From: an uncultured Bacilli bacterium
Lineage (GTDB): Bacteria; Bacillota_I; Bacilli_A; RF39; UBA660
Reading direction: 5' to 3'
NCBI GenBank assembly: GCA_934149515.1
Contig: CAKPFD010000001.1
Span: 62,001 to 126,000 of the forward strand
DNA: 64,000 bases
The position numbers were made by a program, and so were the translations under genes. The notes under the pieces were generated by a model that was given only the letters and a program-made list of their open reading frames with translations, did no database searches and had not been told where the DNA came from. Position 1 is the stretch's first letter; every line of letters starts with the position of its first letter. Of the stretch, positions 17,595-26,217 are shown in pieces.

Positions 17595-18035
17595 ATGAAA
17601 GTCATTTTTATAAAAGATTTAAAAGGAGCTGCTAAAAAAGGTCAAATCAAAGAAGTAAAAGATGGTTATGCCCAGAATTATTTGATAAAAAAAGGTTATG
17701 CCATTATCGCAAATCCTGCCAATTTGGAAAAATTAAAACAAGATAATGCGGAAAAAGAAAAAGAAGAACAAGTAAAATTAAAACTTGCTCAAGAAGAAAA
17801 GGTTAAATTAGAAAAAGTCATTTTGACCTTCAAAGTAAAAACAGGAGATAAAGATAAAGTTTTCGGAAGTGTGAGCGTAAAACAAATTAAGGAACAATTG
17901 ACACAATTAGGTTATACAATTGATAAATCACAAATCACCATTCCATTAGCATTAAGCTCATTAGGATTTCATTATGTTGATGTCAATCTATACAAAGACG
18001 TGTATGCTAAAGTAAAAGTTCATTTAATAAAATAA
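17595..18035 (+). CDS. rplI: 50S ribosomal protein L9
   Basis: 146 residues with the N-terminal signature [20 protein letters not shown], a long connecting helix (about 45-75, Lys/Glu-rich) and a C-terminal domain with [13 protein letters not shown]. It follows the DHH gene by 6 nt and is preceded by CAGGAGG at the end of that gene. Same order as gdpP-rplI-dnaC in B. subtilis. Confidence 0.97.
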   Translation: MKVIFIKDLKGAAKKGQIKEVKDGYAQNYLIKKGYAIIANPANLEKLKQDNAEKEKEEQVKLKLAQEEKVKLEKVILTFKVKTGDKDKVFGSVSVKQIKEQLTQLGYTIDKSQITIPLALSSLGFHYVDVNLYKDVYAKVKVHLIK

Positions 18036-18047
18036 GGAGGAAACAAC

Positions 18048-19397
18048 ATGGCATTAAGAGAATTACCCCATAATATAGAAGCAGAAGAAAGTGTGTTAGG
18101 CGCTTGCTTCTTATCTACTAATGCTCTAAATATTGCAATAGAAAATTTATCGGATAATTCTTTTTTTGACAAAAGACATTCCCTTATTTTTTCTGCATTA
18201 AGAAGATTATGTGATCAAAAAATACCAATTGATCTAACAACCATTACAACAGAGTTAACCAAAGAAAATGTTTTGCAAGAAGCAGGAGGCGTTAACTATT
18301 TATCGGAAATTATTCAATTTGTACCAACTGCTGCGAATGTAGAATGTTATGTTCAAGAAGTAGAAAATACAGCAATTTTAAGAAACCTAATTGAAACAGC
18401 AACGGATATAGCAACATCAGGGTATACCAATGAAGAATCTGTTAATGATATTTTAGATAAAGCTGAACAAAGAATTTTAAATATATCAAAGAATCGAAAA
18501 AGTAGTGAATTCAAAACCATTCAAGAAGTATTGGTAAAAACACAAGATGATTTAGAAAAATTAGCAGCTACAAAAGGAGAAATTACAGGTATTGCTACTG
18601 GTTGGTATGATATTGATAAAATAACTTCTGGATTGCATGAAAATGAGCTTTTAATTATTGCAGCCCGTCCTGGTATGGGTAAAACAGCTTTTGCTTTAAA
18701 TTTAGCTACGTATGTTACGACTCATTCTATGAAAACTGTTGCAGTATTCAACCTAGAAATGGGAGCAGAACAATTAGCAAATCGTATTATTTCTTCTTTA
18801 GGTCAATTAGAAGGGTACAAATTGCGAACAGGTAAATTATTAAATAATGATTGGAAACGGTTTAATGAAGCAGTTAGTCAACTAAGTAATGCAAATCTAT
18901 ATATTGATGACACACCAGGTATTACAATTGGTGAAATAAGAGCAAAATGTCGGCGATTAGCATCAGGAACAACAGGACTAGATTTAGTTATTATCGATTA
19001 TTTACAATTAATTTCTGGTGGAAAAAACTATGGTGCCAATCGTCAACAAGAAGTAGCAGATATTTCAAGAAGTCTAAAAACTTTAGCTATGGAATTACAT
19101 ATTCCAGTCATCGCTTTAGCGCAGCTTTCTCGTAGTGTAGAAGGTAGAGAAGATAAAAGGCCCATGCTATCAGATTTACGTGAATCAGGTTCAATTGAAC
19201 AAGATGCAGACTTAGTCGGATTTTTATATCGTGATGATTATTACACCAAAGAAGCGAAAAATGATCCAACAAGCATTAGTGAATTTATCATTGCTAAGCA
19301 CCGTAATGGACCACAAGCAACCATTCAATTATTATTTAAAAAAGATACATCAACCTTTCTAAATATGACGAAACAAGATAAAAAGGAGGAAGAATAA
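18048..19397 (+). CDS. dnaB: Replicative DNA helicase DnaB
   Basis: Hexameric 5'-3' helicase of the replication fork (called DnaC in B. subtilis). It has 449 residues, full length with no intein. The N-terminal domain is at 1-150, a linker follows, and the RecA-like domain has ARPGMGKTAFALN (about 205-217), VIIDYLQLI, and AQLSRSVEGREDKRPMLSDLRESGSIEQDAD. GGAGG is at the correct distance. It follows rplI by 12 nt. Confidence 0.97.
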   Translation: MALRELPHNIEAEESVLGACFLSTNALNIAIENLSDNSFFDKRHSLIFSALRRLCDQKIPIDLTTITTELTKENVLQEAGGVNYLSEIIQFVPTAANVECYVQEVENTAILRNLIETATDIATSGYTNEESVNDILDKAEQRILNISKNRKSSEFKTIQEVLVKTQDDLEKLAATKGEITGIATGWYDIDKITSGLHENELLIIAARPGMGKTAFALNLATYVTTHSMKTVAVFNLEMGAEQLANRIISSLGQLEGYKLRTGKLLNNDWKRFNEAVSQLSNANLYIDDTPGITIGEIRAKCRRLASGTTGLDLVIIDYLQLISGGKNYGANRQQEVADISRSLKTLAMELHIPVIALAQLSRSVEGREDKRPMLSDLRESGSIEQDADLVGFLYRDDYYTKEAKNDPTSISEFIIAKHRNGPQATIQLLFKKDTSTFLNMTKQDKKEEE

Positions 19398-20909
19398 ATG
19401 AAGCCAAAAACGATATTAGCAATTTTCTTATCTGTCGTTTTTAGTATCGTAATTTTAATATATACTCCATCTGTAAAAGCAAGTGAACCGCATAGTGTCT
19501 ATCGAATTTATTTGGCAGGAAAATCCATTGGACTAATTGAAGATAAAGAAGCTCTAGAAAGTTATATTGATAAAGATCAAGAAACACTAAAAACAAAATA
19601 TCAAGTATCAAAAGTATATGCACCAGAAGACTTAAAAATCGTAAAAGATATTACATACAATGAAAAAATATTATCAACCAAAGAAATCTATGAAAAAATA
19701 AAAGATATAGAACCATTTACAATCAATGGTTATGCTATTACTATCAAAGGAATGGAAACCACATCAGAAAACGAAGAAAAAACAAAAACACCAGACCAAA
19801 CTATCTATGTACTAGATAAAGATATTTTTAATAAAGCAATGGATAAAACCATTCGTTCATTTATTAGCAGTGAAAACTATGATAATTACTTAAATAATAC
19901 CCAAAAAGAAATAGAAGATGTTGGAACCATTATTGAAAATGTTTACATTGAAAATAAAATTATCATTAAAAAAGCCAAAATACCAGTTACCAAAACCATC
20001 TATGAAAATGAAGATGATTTAAGTCAATATTTATTGTTTGGATCTCTAAATGAACATCAAATTTACACAATTCAAGACGGTGATACACTAAGTGACGTTG
20101 CTTTTAATAATAAATTATCAAACCAAGAAATACTAATCGCCAACCCAAGTTTAAAAGATGAAAACAGCTTATTATACACAGGTCAACAATTAACAATTAG
20201 TATTATCAAACCACAATTTCGTTTAGTAGAAATTGATCATACAGTATTCATGCAAGAGGAAAAATATGAAACAGAAGTACGCTATGATAATACCAAATAT
20301 TCTGGAACACAAGAAACGATTCAAAAAGGAGAAAATGGTTTAAAAAAAGTAACATCTAAAGTCCAAAAAGTAAATGGTCAAACAGAAAGCTCTGTCATTG
20401 ATACATCAGCAACGGAAACCATTAAAGAACCGGTTAAAGAAATTGTAGTAAAAGGAAGCAAATCCACTGGAAGTGGTTCTGGTGCTGGCTATAATATAAC
20501 GGGAACAACAAAAGTAGAAGGCTATTGGAAATGGCCTACTGTAACACCATATACTATTAATAGTCCATTTGGATATAGATGGGGAGCACTACATGATGGT
20601 ATCGATATCGGTGGTGGCTATGGTTCACCAATCTATGCAGCAAATAATGGTATCGTCGTAGCTTCTACTTATCATCATCAAAATGGAGAATATGTCATTA
20701 TTAACCATAACAATGGCTATTATACAATTTATGCCCACCTTTCAGCTCGTTATGTAAAAGTTGGGCAAAATGTAACAATAGGACAAGAAATAGGAGCAAT
20801 GGGACAAACTGGATGGGCAACAGGTACACACTTACATTTTGGATTATTCCAAGGTTATCCATATCATGGTAATTATAAAGCTTTGTCACCATTTAGTTTA
20901 TATCAATGA
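19398..20909 (+). CDS. Secreted LysM-G5-M23 peptidoglycan endopeptidase
   Basis: Predicted cell-wall hydrolase of 503 residues. An N-terminal hydrophobic signal/anchor (residues 4-25, ending near VKASEP) is followed by about 180 residues without a recognised domain, a LysM (YTIQDGDTLSDVAF, about 215-255), a G5-like segment (about 270-350) and a zinc M23 peptidase. The zinc ligands are intact: HDGIDIG gives HxxxD, and GTHLHFG gives HxH. The start directly follows the dnaB stop with AAGGAGG in frame. It overlaps walJ by 4 nt. The domain order resembles secreted spore- or division-related endopeptidases of Bacillota. Confidence 0.9.
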   Translation: MKPKTILAIFLSVVFSIVILIYTPSVKASEPHSVYRIYLAGKSIGLIEDKEALESYIDKDQETLKTKYQVSKVYAPEDLKIVKDITYNEKILSTKEIYEKIKDIEPFTINGYAITIKGMETTSENEEKTKTPDQTIYVLDKDIFNKAMDKTIRSFISSENYDNYLNNTQKEIEDVGTIIENVYIENKIIIKKAKIPVTKTIYENEDDLSQYLLFGSLNEHQIYTIQDGDTLSDVAFNNKLSNQEILIANPSLKDENSLLYTGQQLTISIIKPQFRLVEIDHTVFMQEEKYETEVRYDNTKYSGTQETIQKGENGLKKVTSKVQKVNGQTESSVIDTSATETIKEPVKEIVVKGSKSTGSGSGAGYNITGTTKVEGYWKWPTVTPYTINSPFGYRWGALHDGIDIGGGYGSPIYAANNGIVVASTYHHQNGEYVIINHNNGYYTIYAHLSARYVKVGQNVTIGQEIGAMGQTGWATGTHLHFGLFQGYPYHGNYKALSPFSLYQ

Positions 20910-21670
20910 GATTAACAGTATTAACTAGTGGTTCTAAAGGAAATTGTTCTTATGTAGAAGCCGAAAATACAAGATTACTATTAGATATTGGTTTAAGTTA
21001 TCATCGCTTAAAACAAGATTTAGAAAGCCAGCATGCAAATTTAGATGACATAGATGCCCTATTATTAACACATACACATAAAGATCATATTTTAGGATTA
21101 GAAGTTACTATCAAACACACCAATTTCAAAGTTTATATTACTGAAGAAATGTACAAAGACTTAAAAGATATCGTACCAAAAGAAAGAATAGAATTCTACC
21201 ATCCAGATCTACATATTCAAAATATAAAAGTAACAACCATCAAAACATCTCATGATGCGAAAGGATCGGTAGGTTTCCTGCTAGAAAATGGTTCTAATAG
21301 CTTAGTTTATATTACAGATACTGGTTATATCCATCATAAATATTTGAAAATGTTAACCAATAAACAAATCTATTATATAGAAAGTAATCATGACGAAAAA
21401 ATGTTAATGGATGGACCCTATCCTTTTCAATTAAAACAAAGAATTATTAGTGACGAAGGCCATTTATCTAATGAAATGGCCGCTAGTTATTTAGAACAAT
21501 TAGTTGGTATTGATACAAAATATGTTTTATTAGCTCATTTAAGTGAACATAACAATACAAAAGAAAAAGCTTTAGAAGCAACTGAAAATCATCTGGCCAA
21601 TACACCCTATCATCCCATTGTTTTAATTGCCGAAGAAAAAGAAATCACCGAATTAGTGGAGGTAGTATGA
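20906..21670 (+). CDS. walJ: Metallo-beta-lactamase-fold exonuclease WalJ/YycJ
   Basis: MBL-fold protein of 254 residues with HTHKDH (HxHxDH) at about 53-58, the later histidines SHDAKGS and SNHDEKM, and ALLLTHTHKD context typical of YycJ. In B. subtilis YycJ/WalJ is encoded with walRK and acts on DNA. Here the WalRK genes are absent from the neighbourhood but rlmH (yydA), its usual neighbour, follows with a 4-nt overlap. Confidence 0.92.
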   Translation: MRLTVLTSGSKGNCSYVEAENTRLLLDIGLSYHRLKQDLESQHANLDDIDALLLTHTHKDHILGLEVTIKHTNFKVYITEEMYKDLKDIVPKERIEFYHPDLHIQNIKVTTIKTSHDAKGSVGFLLENGSNSLVYITDTGYIHHKYLKMLTNKQIYYIESNHDEKMLMDGPYPFQLKQRIISDEGHLSNEMAASYLEQLVGIDTKYVLLAHLSEHNNTKEKALEATENHLANTPYHPIVLIAEEKEITELVEVV

Positions 21671-22122
21671 TAAAAATTATTTGCGTGGGAAAACTAAAAG
21701 AAACCTACCTGCAAGAAGCCTTACAAGAATATCAAAAAAGATTACAACGTTATACCAAATTAGAAATAATAGAAGTAATTGATATGCCTTATCAAGATAT
21801 TGAAAAAGTAAAAGCGAAAGAAGCCGAAAATATTCAAAAATATATCAAAGAAAAAGATTATATTATTATTTTAGATATTGATGGAAAAGAATTTGATTCC
21901 TGTCAATTAGCAACCAAATTACAAGAATTAAACACTCATTATGCCAATTTGACTTTTATTATTGGAGGAAGTTATGGATTGAGCGATACTATCAAACAGC
22001 AAGCATCCTTGCGTCTATCCTTTTCCAAATTGACATTTCCTCATCAACTTTTTAGGGTGATGTTACTAGAACAATTATATCGTTGTTATAAAATTCAAAA
22101 TCATGAAAGCTACCACAAATAA
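21667..22122 (+). CDS. rlmH: 23S rRNA (pseudouridine(1915)-N3)-methyltransferase RlmH
   Basis: SPOUT methyltransferase for pseudouridine 1915. It has 151 residues, slightly shorter than the usual 159. The C-terminal knot signature is complete: FIIGGSYGL, SFSKLTFPHQLFRVMLLEQLYR and the final YHK. ATGA overlap with walJ indicates coupling. Confidence 0.97.
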   Translation: MIKIICVGKLKETYLQEALQEYQKRLQRYTKLEIIEVIDMPYQDIEKVKAKEAENIQKYIKEKDYIIILDIDGKEFDSCQLATKLQELNTHYANLTFIIGGSYGLSDTIKQQASLRLSFSKLTFPHQLFRVMLLEQLYRCYKIQNHESYHK

Positions 22123-22137
22123 AAGAAAGGATACATT

Positions 22138-22800
22138 ATGATAGGAAACGATTGGGATATTTACTTAAAAGATGAATACAACAAACCATATTTTAAACAA
22201 TTATTAGGGTTTGTCGAAAAAGAATATCAAGAAAAAAGTATATATCCAAAAAAGAATGAAATTTTTAATGCCTTTCGTCATACAACATTTGAAAACGTAA
22301 AGGTTGTTATACTAGGACAAGATCCATATCATGGACAAAATCAAGCACAAGGTTTATCATTTTCAGTACACAACGGAATTCCAAAACCACCAAGTCTACA
22401 AAACATTTTCAAAGAAATGAAAGATGATTTAGGTTATGACATACCAACAACTAGCAGCTTAATTCCGTGGGCAGATCAAGGAGTGTTATTATTAAACAGT
22501 GTTTTAACCGTAGAAAAAGATAAAGCAGCATCACATAAAGGAAAAGGCTGGGAAACATTTACAGATAAAGTAATTGAAATACTAAATAATAAACAAACAC
22601 CGATAGTTTTTATTCTATGGGGTGGTTGTGCAAGAGCAAAAAAGAAACTTATTACCAATCCTAAACATTACATTGTAGAATCTGCCCATCCATCTCCCCT
22701 ATCAGCTTATAATGGCTTTTTTGGAAGTAAACCATTTTCTAAAACCAATGATTTTCTAATAAAAACAAACCAAACTCCAATTCATTGGCAATTAAAATAG
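22138..22800 (+). CDS. ung: Uracil-DNA glycosylase, family 1
   Basis: Removes uracil from DNA. It has 220 residues. The catalytic water-activating loop GQDPYHG with the downstream QAQGLSFSV, and the leucine loop HPSPLSAYNGFFG, are intact. It follows rlmH by 15 nt with AAAGG upstream and ends in a terminator facing the minus-strand lemA cluster. Confidence 0.97.
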   Translation: MIGNDWDIYLKDEYNKPYFKQLLGFVEKEYQEKSIYPKKNEIFNAFRHTTFENVKVVILGQDPYHGQNQAQGLSFSVHNGIPKPPSLQNIFKEMKDDLGYDIPTTSSLIPWADQGVLLLNSVLTVEKDKAASHKGKGWETFTDKVIEILNNKQTPIVFILWGGCARAKKKLITNPKHYIVESAHPSPLSAYNGFFGSKPFSKTNDFLIKTNQTPIHWQLK

Positions 22801-22824
22801 ACTCTGAAAGTAGAGCCTATTTTT
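22798..22824 (+). terminator. Terminator between ung and the lemA-like gene
   Basis: TAGACTCT/AGAGCCTA stem with one A-C mismatch, loop GAAAGT, then TTTTT. It begins in the ung stop codon and separates convergent genes. Confidence 0.65.
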
Positions 22825-23356
22825 AATTATTACTTAAAATGGAAAAAATATCTGGTTTAGCAATTTTGTAAGCTTCTGTATCCTGATAATGACCTAATTT
22901 TTTAACAATATTACTAGGAAAACGATGAGCATAATATTGAATATCTGTTGCATTATCATTATAGTACTTAATAGCAGCACGAATATCATTTTCATTATCA
23001 TTTAAAATATCCAACATCTTATCAAGTTCCATATCCATTACTTTATCATCATAATCATCAATCATCTTAGTAAAAGCATTCATCTTTTGATTCAATTGAA
23101 GATATAAAGTATGATGATCTGTTTTTTTACCTTTAAGTTCAATGACATCCGGTAGATCTTCTACTTCTTTTTTTTCTAATAATTGTTGTATTTTTAATAA
23201 GATTTCTATCTTTTTTTGTAATAAAATATCCAAATTATTTTCAGCTTCATTAATTTTAATATACAAAAAAGAATATTTATTTTTAAAGTACAAAAACATC
23301 ATGACACATATTGCAATGATAACTAAAATGGCACCTATAATTATGAAATAAAGCAT
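22823..23356 (-). CDS. LemA family protein
   Basis: 177 residues with one N-terminal membrane helix (residues 3-25) and a long helical cytoplasmic or extracytoplasmic domain. The LemA signature is near the C terminus: YYNDNATDIQYYAHRFPSNI followed by LGHYQDTEAY, matching the YN-RFP pattern of the family. Function is unknown. It is downstream of gerQ on the same strand. Confidence 0.85.
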   Translation of the reverse strand: MLYFIIIGAILVIIAICVMMFLYFKNKYSFLYIKINEAENNLDILLQKKIEILLKIQQLLEKKEVEDLPDVIELKGKKTDHHTLYLQLNQKMNAFTKMIDDYDDKVMDMELDKMLDILNDNENDIRAAIKYYNDNATDIQYYAHRFPSNIVKKLGHYQDTEAYKIAKPDIFSILSNN

Positions 23357-23407
23357 ACTATCACATCCTAATAACAGTATAGCAAAAAATCATAAATCAA
23401 GCAATCA

Positions 23408-23731
23408 TTACCTTCTAGAATACATAATCGGTTCTAAGAATTCTACATAATTCAAATACACAGTCCATAAAACAAAATAATGATTTTCCTGATCGCGAAT
23501 AACAGCATAATCTCTTCCTGCCGCTTCGATAAATCCTGAAAAAACTTTATCTCGCCATTCTAAAGAATCAGAATAAGACATGTAAAAATTAGCTCTTTTT
23601 CCAACATTTAACTCTAAAATATTTTCAGCATAATTAGCATCTCCTGCAGGATTATAATTTGGTGTTGTCGTAAAATTTTGATAAGGAGGAGCAGTGCTTT
23701 GATTAGGAATGGAAAAACCATTTTGATTCAT
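23408..23731 (-). CDS. gerQ: Spore coat protein GerQ
   Basis: 107-residue protein whose C-terminal domain matches GerQ: YAENILELNVGKRANFYM, the EWRDKVFSGFIEAAGRDY core and YLNYVEFLEPI. The N-terminal 40 residues are Gln/Pro/Tyr-rich, as in B. subtilis GerQ, which is cross-linked into the coat by Tgl and helps localise CwlJ for germination. The ATG at 23731 has AAAGGGTG upstream, so the longer in-frame opening that overlaps the PBP gene is rejected. A candidate sigma-E promoter and a perfect palindrome lie directly upstream. Its presence is one of the best spore markers here. Confidence 0.9.
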   Translation of the reverse strand: MNQNGFSIPNQSTAPPYQNFTTTPNYNPAGDANYAENILELNVGKRANFYMSYSDSLEWRDKVFSGFIEAAGRDYAVIRDQENHYFVLWTVYLNYVEFLEPIMYSRR

Positions 23732-23745
23732 ATTTTTCACCCTTT

Positions 23746-23766
23746 CTTTTACATCATATGTAAAAG
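23746..23766. repeat. Perfect 9-bp inverted repeat upstream of gerQ
   Basis: CTTTTACAT-CAT-ATGTAAAAG, 21 bp with a 3-bp centre, covering the -10 of the candidate sigma-E promoter. It has no T tract, so it looks more like an operator than a terminator. Confidence 0.6.
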
Positions 23767-23780
23767 TCATGGTTTTATGA
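23753..23780 (-). promoter_or_regulatory. Candidate sigma-E promoter of gerQ
   Basis: Read on the minus strand: TCATAAAA (plus 23773-23780), a 12-nt spacer and CATATGAT (plus 23753-23760). This fits the sigma-E pattern (GHATANNT, 12-14 nt, CATACANT) with a few mismatches. gerQ is sigma-E dependent in B. subtilis. The -35 overlaps the last codons of the PBP gene. Confidence 0.5.
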
Positions 23781-25736
23781 CGCCTGTTTTTCTTGAGCAA
23801 TTTCATCAAAAACAGGATCGCTATCGGTAGGTTCTGTTCCCTTTATATAATACATAATTTTCTTTTTCTCATCACTATCTTTAGCAGGTTTCCCCGAAAT
23901 AGGATTTACTAAAACACCAGTAACATTACTAGGACATTGATACCAAGCATCTTCTTTATTTTGCATATAAGCCTCGATACTATTCAACCAAATATTTTGA
24001 GCATATTTATACTCTTTAGAAGTTAATGCTTGATTATTATCATATCCACACCAAACTGCAACCACAATATCCTTATTATATCCAATATACCAATTATCAG
24101 TATCCGTTGTACCTGATTTTAACGCATAAGTATGTGTCATTTTAGAAGCAATATTAATCGCAGTAGGATAGTTATAATCAATAAAATTAGAATCATAAGT
24201 AGAAGTTAATAAATTATTTAAAATAAAAGTTAAACTCTTGTTTAAGATAGCCTCTTTTTCCTCTTTGGCTTCATATAAAACATTTCCTTCTCGATCAACT
24301 ACTTTCTTAATAAAATGCGGTTGAATTTTATAGCCTTCATTAGCAAACGCCGCATAGCCACCTGTCATTTCTAAGATATTAATTTCACTAGTACCAAGAG
24401 CAAGTGATGGAACTTCTTTTAATGATTCGGTAATACCAACTCTTTTTGCCATATTAATTAATGTATCTTCACCTAAAAACATATGTGTTTTTACAGCATA
24501 AATGTTTTCAGAATAAGCAATTGCTGTTGCCATAGAAATAGGCTTATGACCATATTTTTCATGATAATTTTTTGGTGAATATGTTTGTTGGTTAGCAAAA
24601 GTAAAAGTAGTTGCTTCACTTGTAAAAGTAGTAGAAGCCGTAAAACCATTTTCTAAAGCTGCATAATATAAAAAAGGTTTCATCGTTGAACCAACTTGTC
24701 TTTTAGCTTGCACTGCTCGATTATATTCAGACTTATTATAATCTTTTCCGCCAATTAATGCGATGACATTACCATTATTGGGGTCTAACATAACACTAGC
24801 TACTTCTAATTCACTATCAGGCATCACATTCTTTACAGTTTCCTCCAACTTTAATTGGGCATCCATATCTAAATTTGTATAAATTTTAAGCCCTCCAGTT
24901 TCTAACAAGGTACTAGGAATTTCTTTTATCGTCTGTAACTCTTTTAAAACAGCATCTTGATAATACATCACGGTATGTAAATTTTCTTGATTTTTTTCTC
25001 CTACAAATGTTAATTGTTCCTTTTTTGCCTCTTCATATTCTTTTTTGGTAATCACATGATTTTGATACATATTTTTTAAAATAGCTTGCTGTCTTGCCGT
25101 TGCTTTTTCAAGATCAATCAAAGGAGAATAATGACTTGGTGATTTTGGAATACCAGTTAACATAGCAGCTTCTGCCAAAGACAGATCTTTTGCACTTTTC
25201 TGAAAGTAAAATTGGCTAGCATTTTCAATACCATACATTCCATGACCATAATTAATCGTATTTAAATATCCTTCTAAAATTTCCTTTTTACTATAATGTG
25301 CTTCAATCTCAATCGTATACCACATTTCATTCCATTTCCTACTCCAAGTTTTATCAAAATTTAAAAACAAATTCTTAGCATATTGTTGTGTAATTGTACT
25401 AGCACCTTGACTTTTACTATGAGAAATAAGATTGATATAAGAAGCTTTGGCAATTCTAAAAAAATCAAAACCCTTATGACGATAAAAATTTTTATCTTCT
25501 GTTTCAATTGTTGCCGAAACTAAATAAGGAGAAATATCATCAAGAGCAATCCATTCTTTAGAACCACTGCCTTGAAAATACATATTATTATCTTTATCTA
25601 ATAACATAAAACTATTGGCATTTTTAATTTGCAATTTTGGTGTTAAATAAGCGTAAGTATAGACACAAATATTTGCAACTAAAAACAAACTAATAGCAAT
25701 TACCAAACTAAGTATTAATTTTTTTAACCGTTTCAA
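23775..25736 (-). CDS. Class A penicillin-binding protein (transglycosylase-transpeptidase)
   Basis: Bifunctional peptidoglycan synthase of about 653 residues with an N-terminal membrane anchor. The GT51 domain has the catalytic region ATIETEDKNFYRHKGFD and GASTITQQYAKNLFL. The transpeptidase domain has STMK (active serine), SEN and KSGT motifs. A GTG at 25745 overlaps a GGGTGA ribosome-binding site, so the TTG at 25736, five nt after it, is the likely start. Position immediately upstream of gerQ raises the possibility of a PbpF/PbpG-like role in spore wall synthesis, but the sequence does not prove it. Confidence 0.94.
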   Translation of the reverse strand: MKRLKKLILSLVIAISLFLVANICVYTYAYLTPKLQIKNANSFMLLDKDNNMYFQGSGSKEWIALDDISPYLVSATIETEDKNFYRHKGFDFFRIAKASYINLISHSKSQGASTITQQYAKNLFLNFDKTWSRKWNEMWYTIEIEAHYSKKEILEGYLNTINYGHGMYGIENASQFYFQKSAKDLSLAEAAMLTGIPKSPSHYSPLIDLEKATARQQAILKNMYQNHVITKKEYEEAKKEQLTFVGEKNQENLHTVMYYQDAVLKELQTIKEIPSTLLETGGLKIYTNLDMDAQLKLEETVKNVMPDSELEVASVMLDPNNGNVIALIGGKDYNKSEYNRAVQAKRQVGSTMKPFLYYAALENGFTASTTFTSEATTFTFANQQTYSPKNYHEKYGHKPISMATAIAYSENIYAVKTHMFLGEDTLINMAKRVGITESLKEVPSLALGTSEINILEMTGGYAAFANEGYKIQPHFIKKVVDREGNVLYEAKEEKEAILNKSLTFILNNLLTSTYDSNFIDYNYPTAINIASKMTHTYALKSGTTDTDNWYIGYNKDIVVAVWCGYDNNQALTSKEYKYAQNIWLNSIEAYMQNKEDAWYQCPSNVTGVLVNPISGKPAKDSDEKKKIMYYIKGTEPTDSDPVFDEIAQEKQAS

Positions 25737-25805
25737 ATTTATCACCCATCATTAGTGTTAACCAAACAAAATAAAAACATGAGTAATATTATCAAGAAAG
25801 TTGAC

Positions 25806-25834
25806 TTGTTTAATTAGACCTTATTTGTTATAAT
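25806..25834 (+). promoter_or_regulatory. Promoter for DUF1934-argS
   Basis: TTGTTT (25806-25811), a 17-nt spacer and an extended TGTTATAAT (TATAAT 25829-25834). It lies in the divergent region between the PBP gene and DUF1934. Confidence 0.65.
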
Positions 25835-25860
25835 CTTTAATTGAAAACGGATGTGAAAAA

Positions 25861-26217
25861 ATGCCAAGAGTAAAAGTAACGACTAAATTAACAAATGATA
25901 AAGAACAAATAGATCATGAACAAGCAGGACTTTATCAAGAAAACAAACTTATTTATCAAGAAGATAATGCTAAAATCACCATTTTCTTGCAAGACAAAAT
26001 TTTAATTAGAGAAACATCAGAAGCCATTTTGAGTTATAAGTTTTCTTTATCAAGCACAAGTCGTTTTGAAATTTTTTTAAAGTCATTACAGAAAACAGTA
26101 ACACTAGAACTTACGACAATTCATATCGCACAAACAGAAAATCAATTTGAAGTTATTTATCAAATAACAGGAAATAACTACCAACATCATTATGTTGTAA
26201 AATGGAGGAACATATGA
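25861..26217 (+). CDS. DUF1934 family beta-barrel protein (YwiB-like)
   Basis: 118 residues, predicted all-beta, with an N terminus like YwiB and no catalytic motif visible. DUF1934 proteins are encoded just upstream of argS in B. subtilis and many relatives, as here. It overlaps the argS ribosome-binding site. Function unknown. Confidence 0.85.
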   Translation: MPRVKVTTKLTNDKEQIDHEQAGLYQENKLIYQEDNAKITIFLQDKILIRETSEAILSYKFSLSSTSRFEIFLKSLQKTVTLELTTIHIAQTENQFEVIYQITGNNYQHHYVVKWRNI

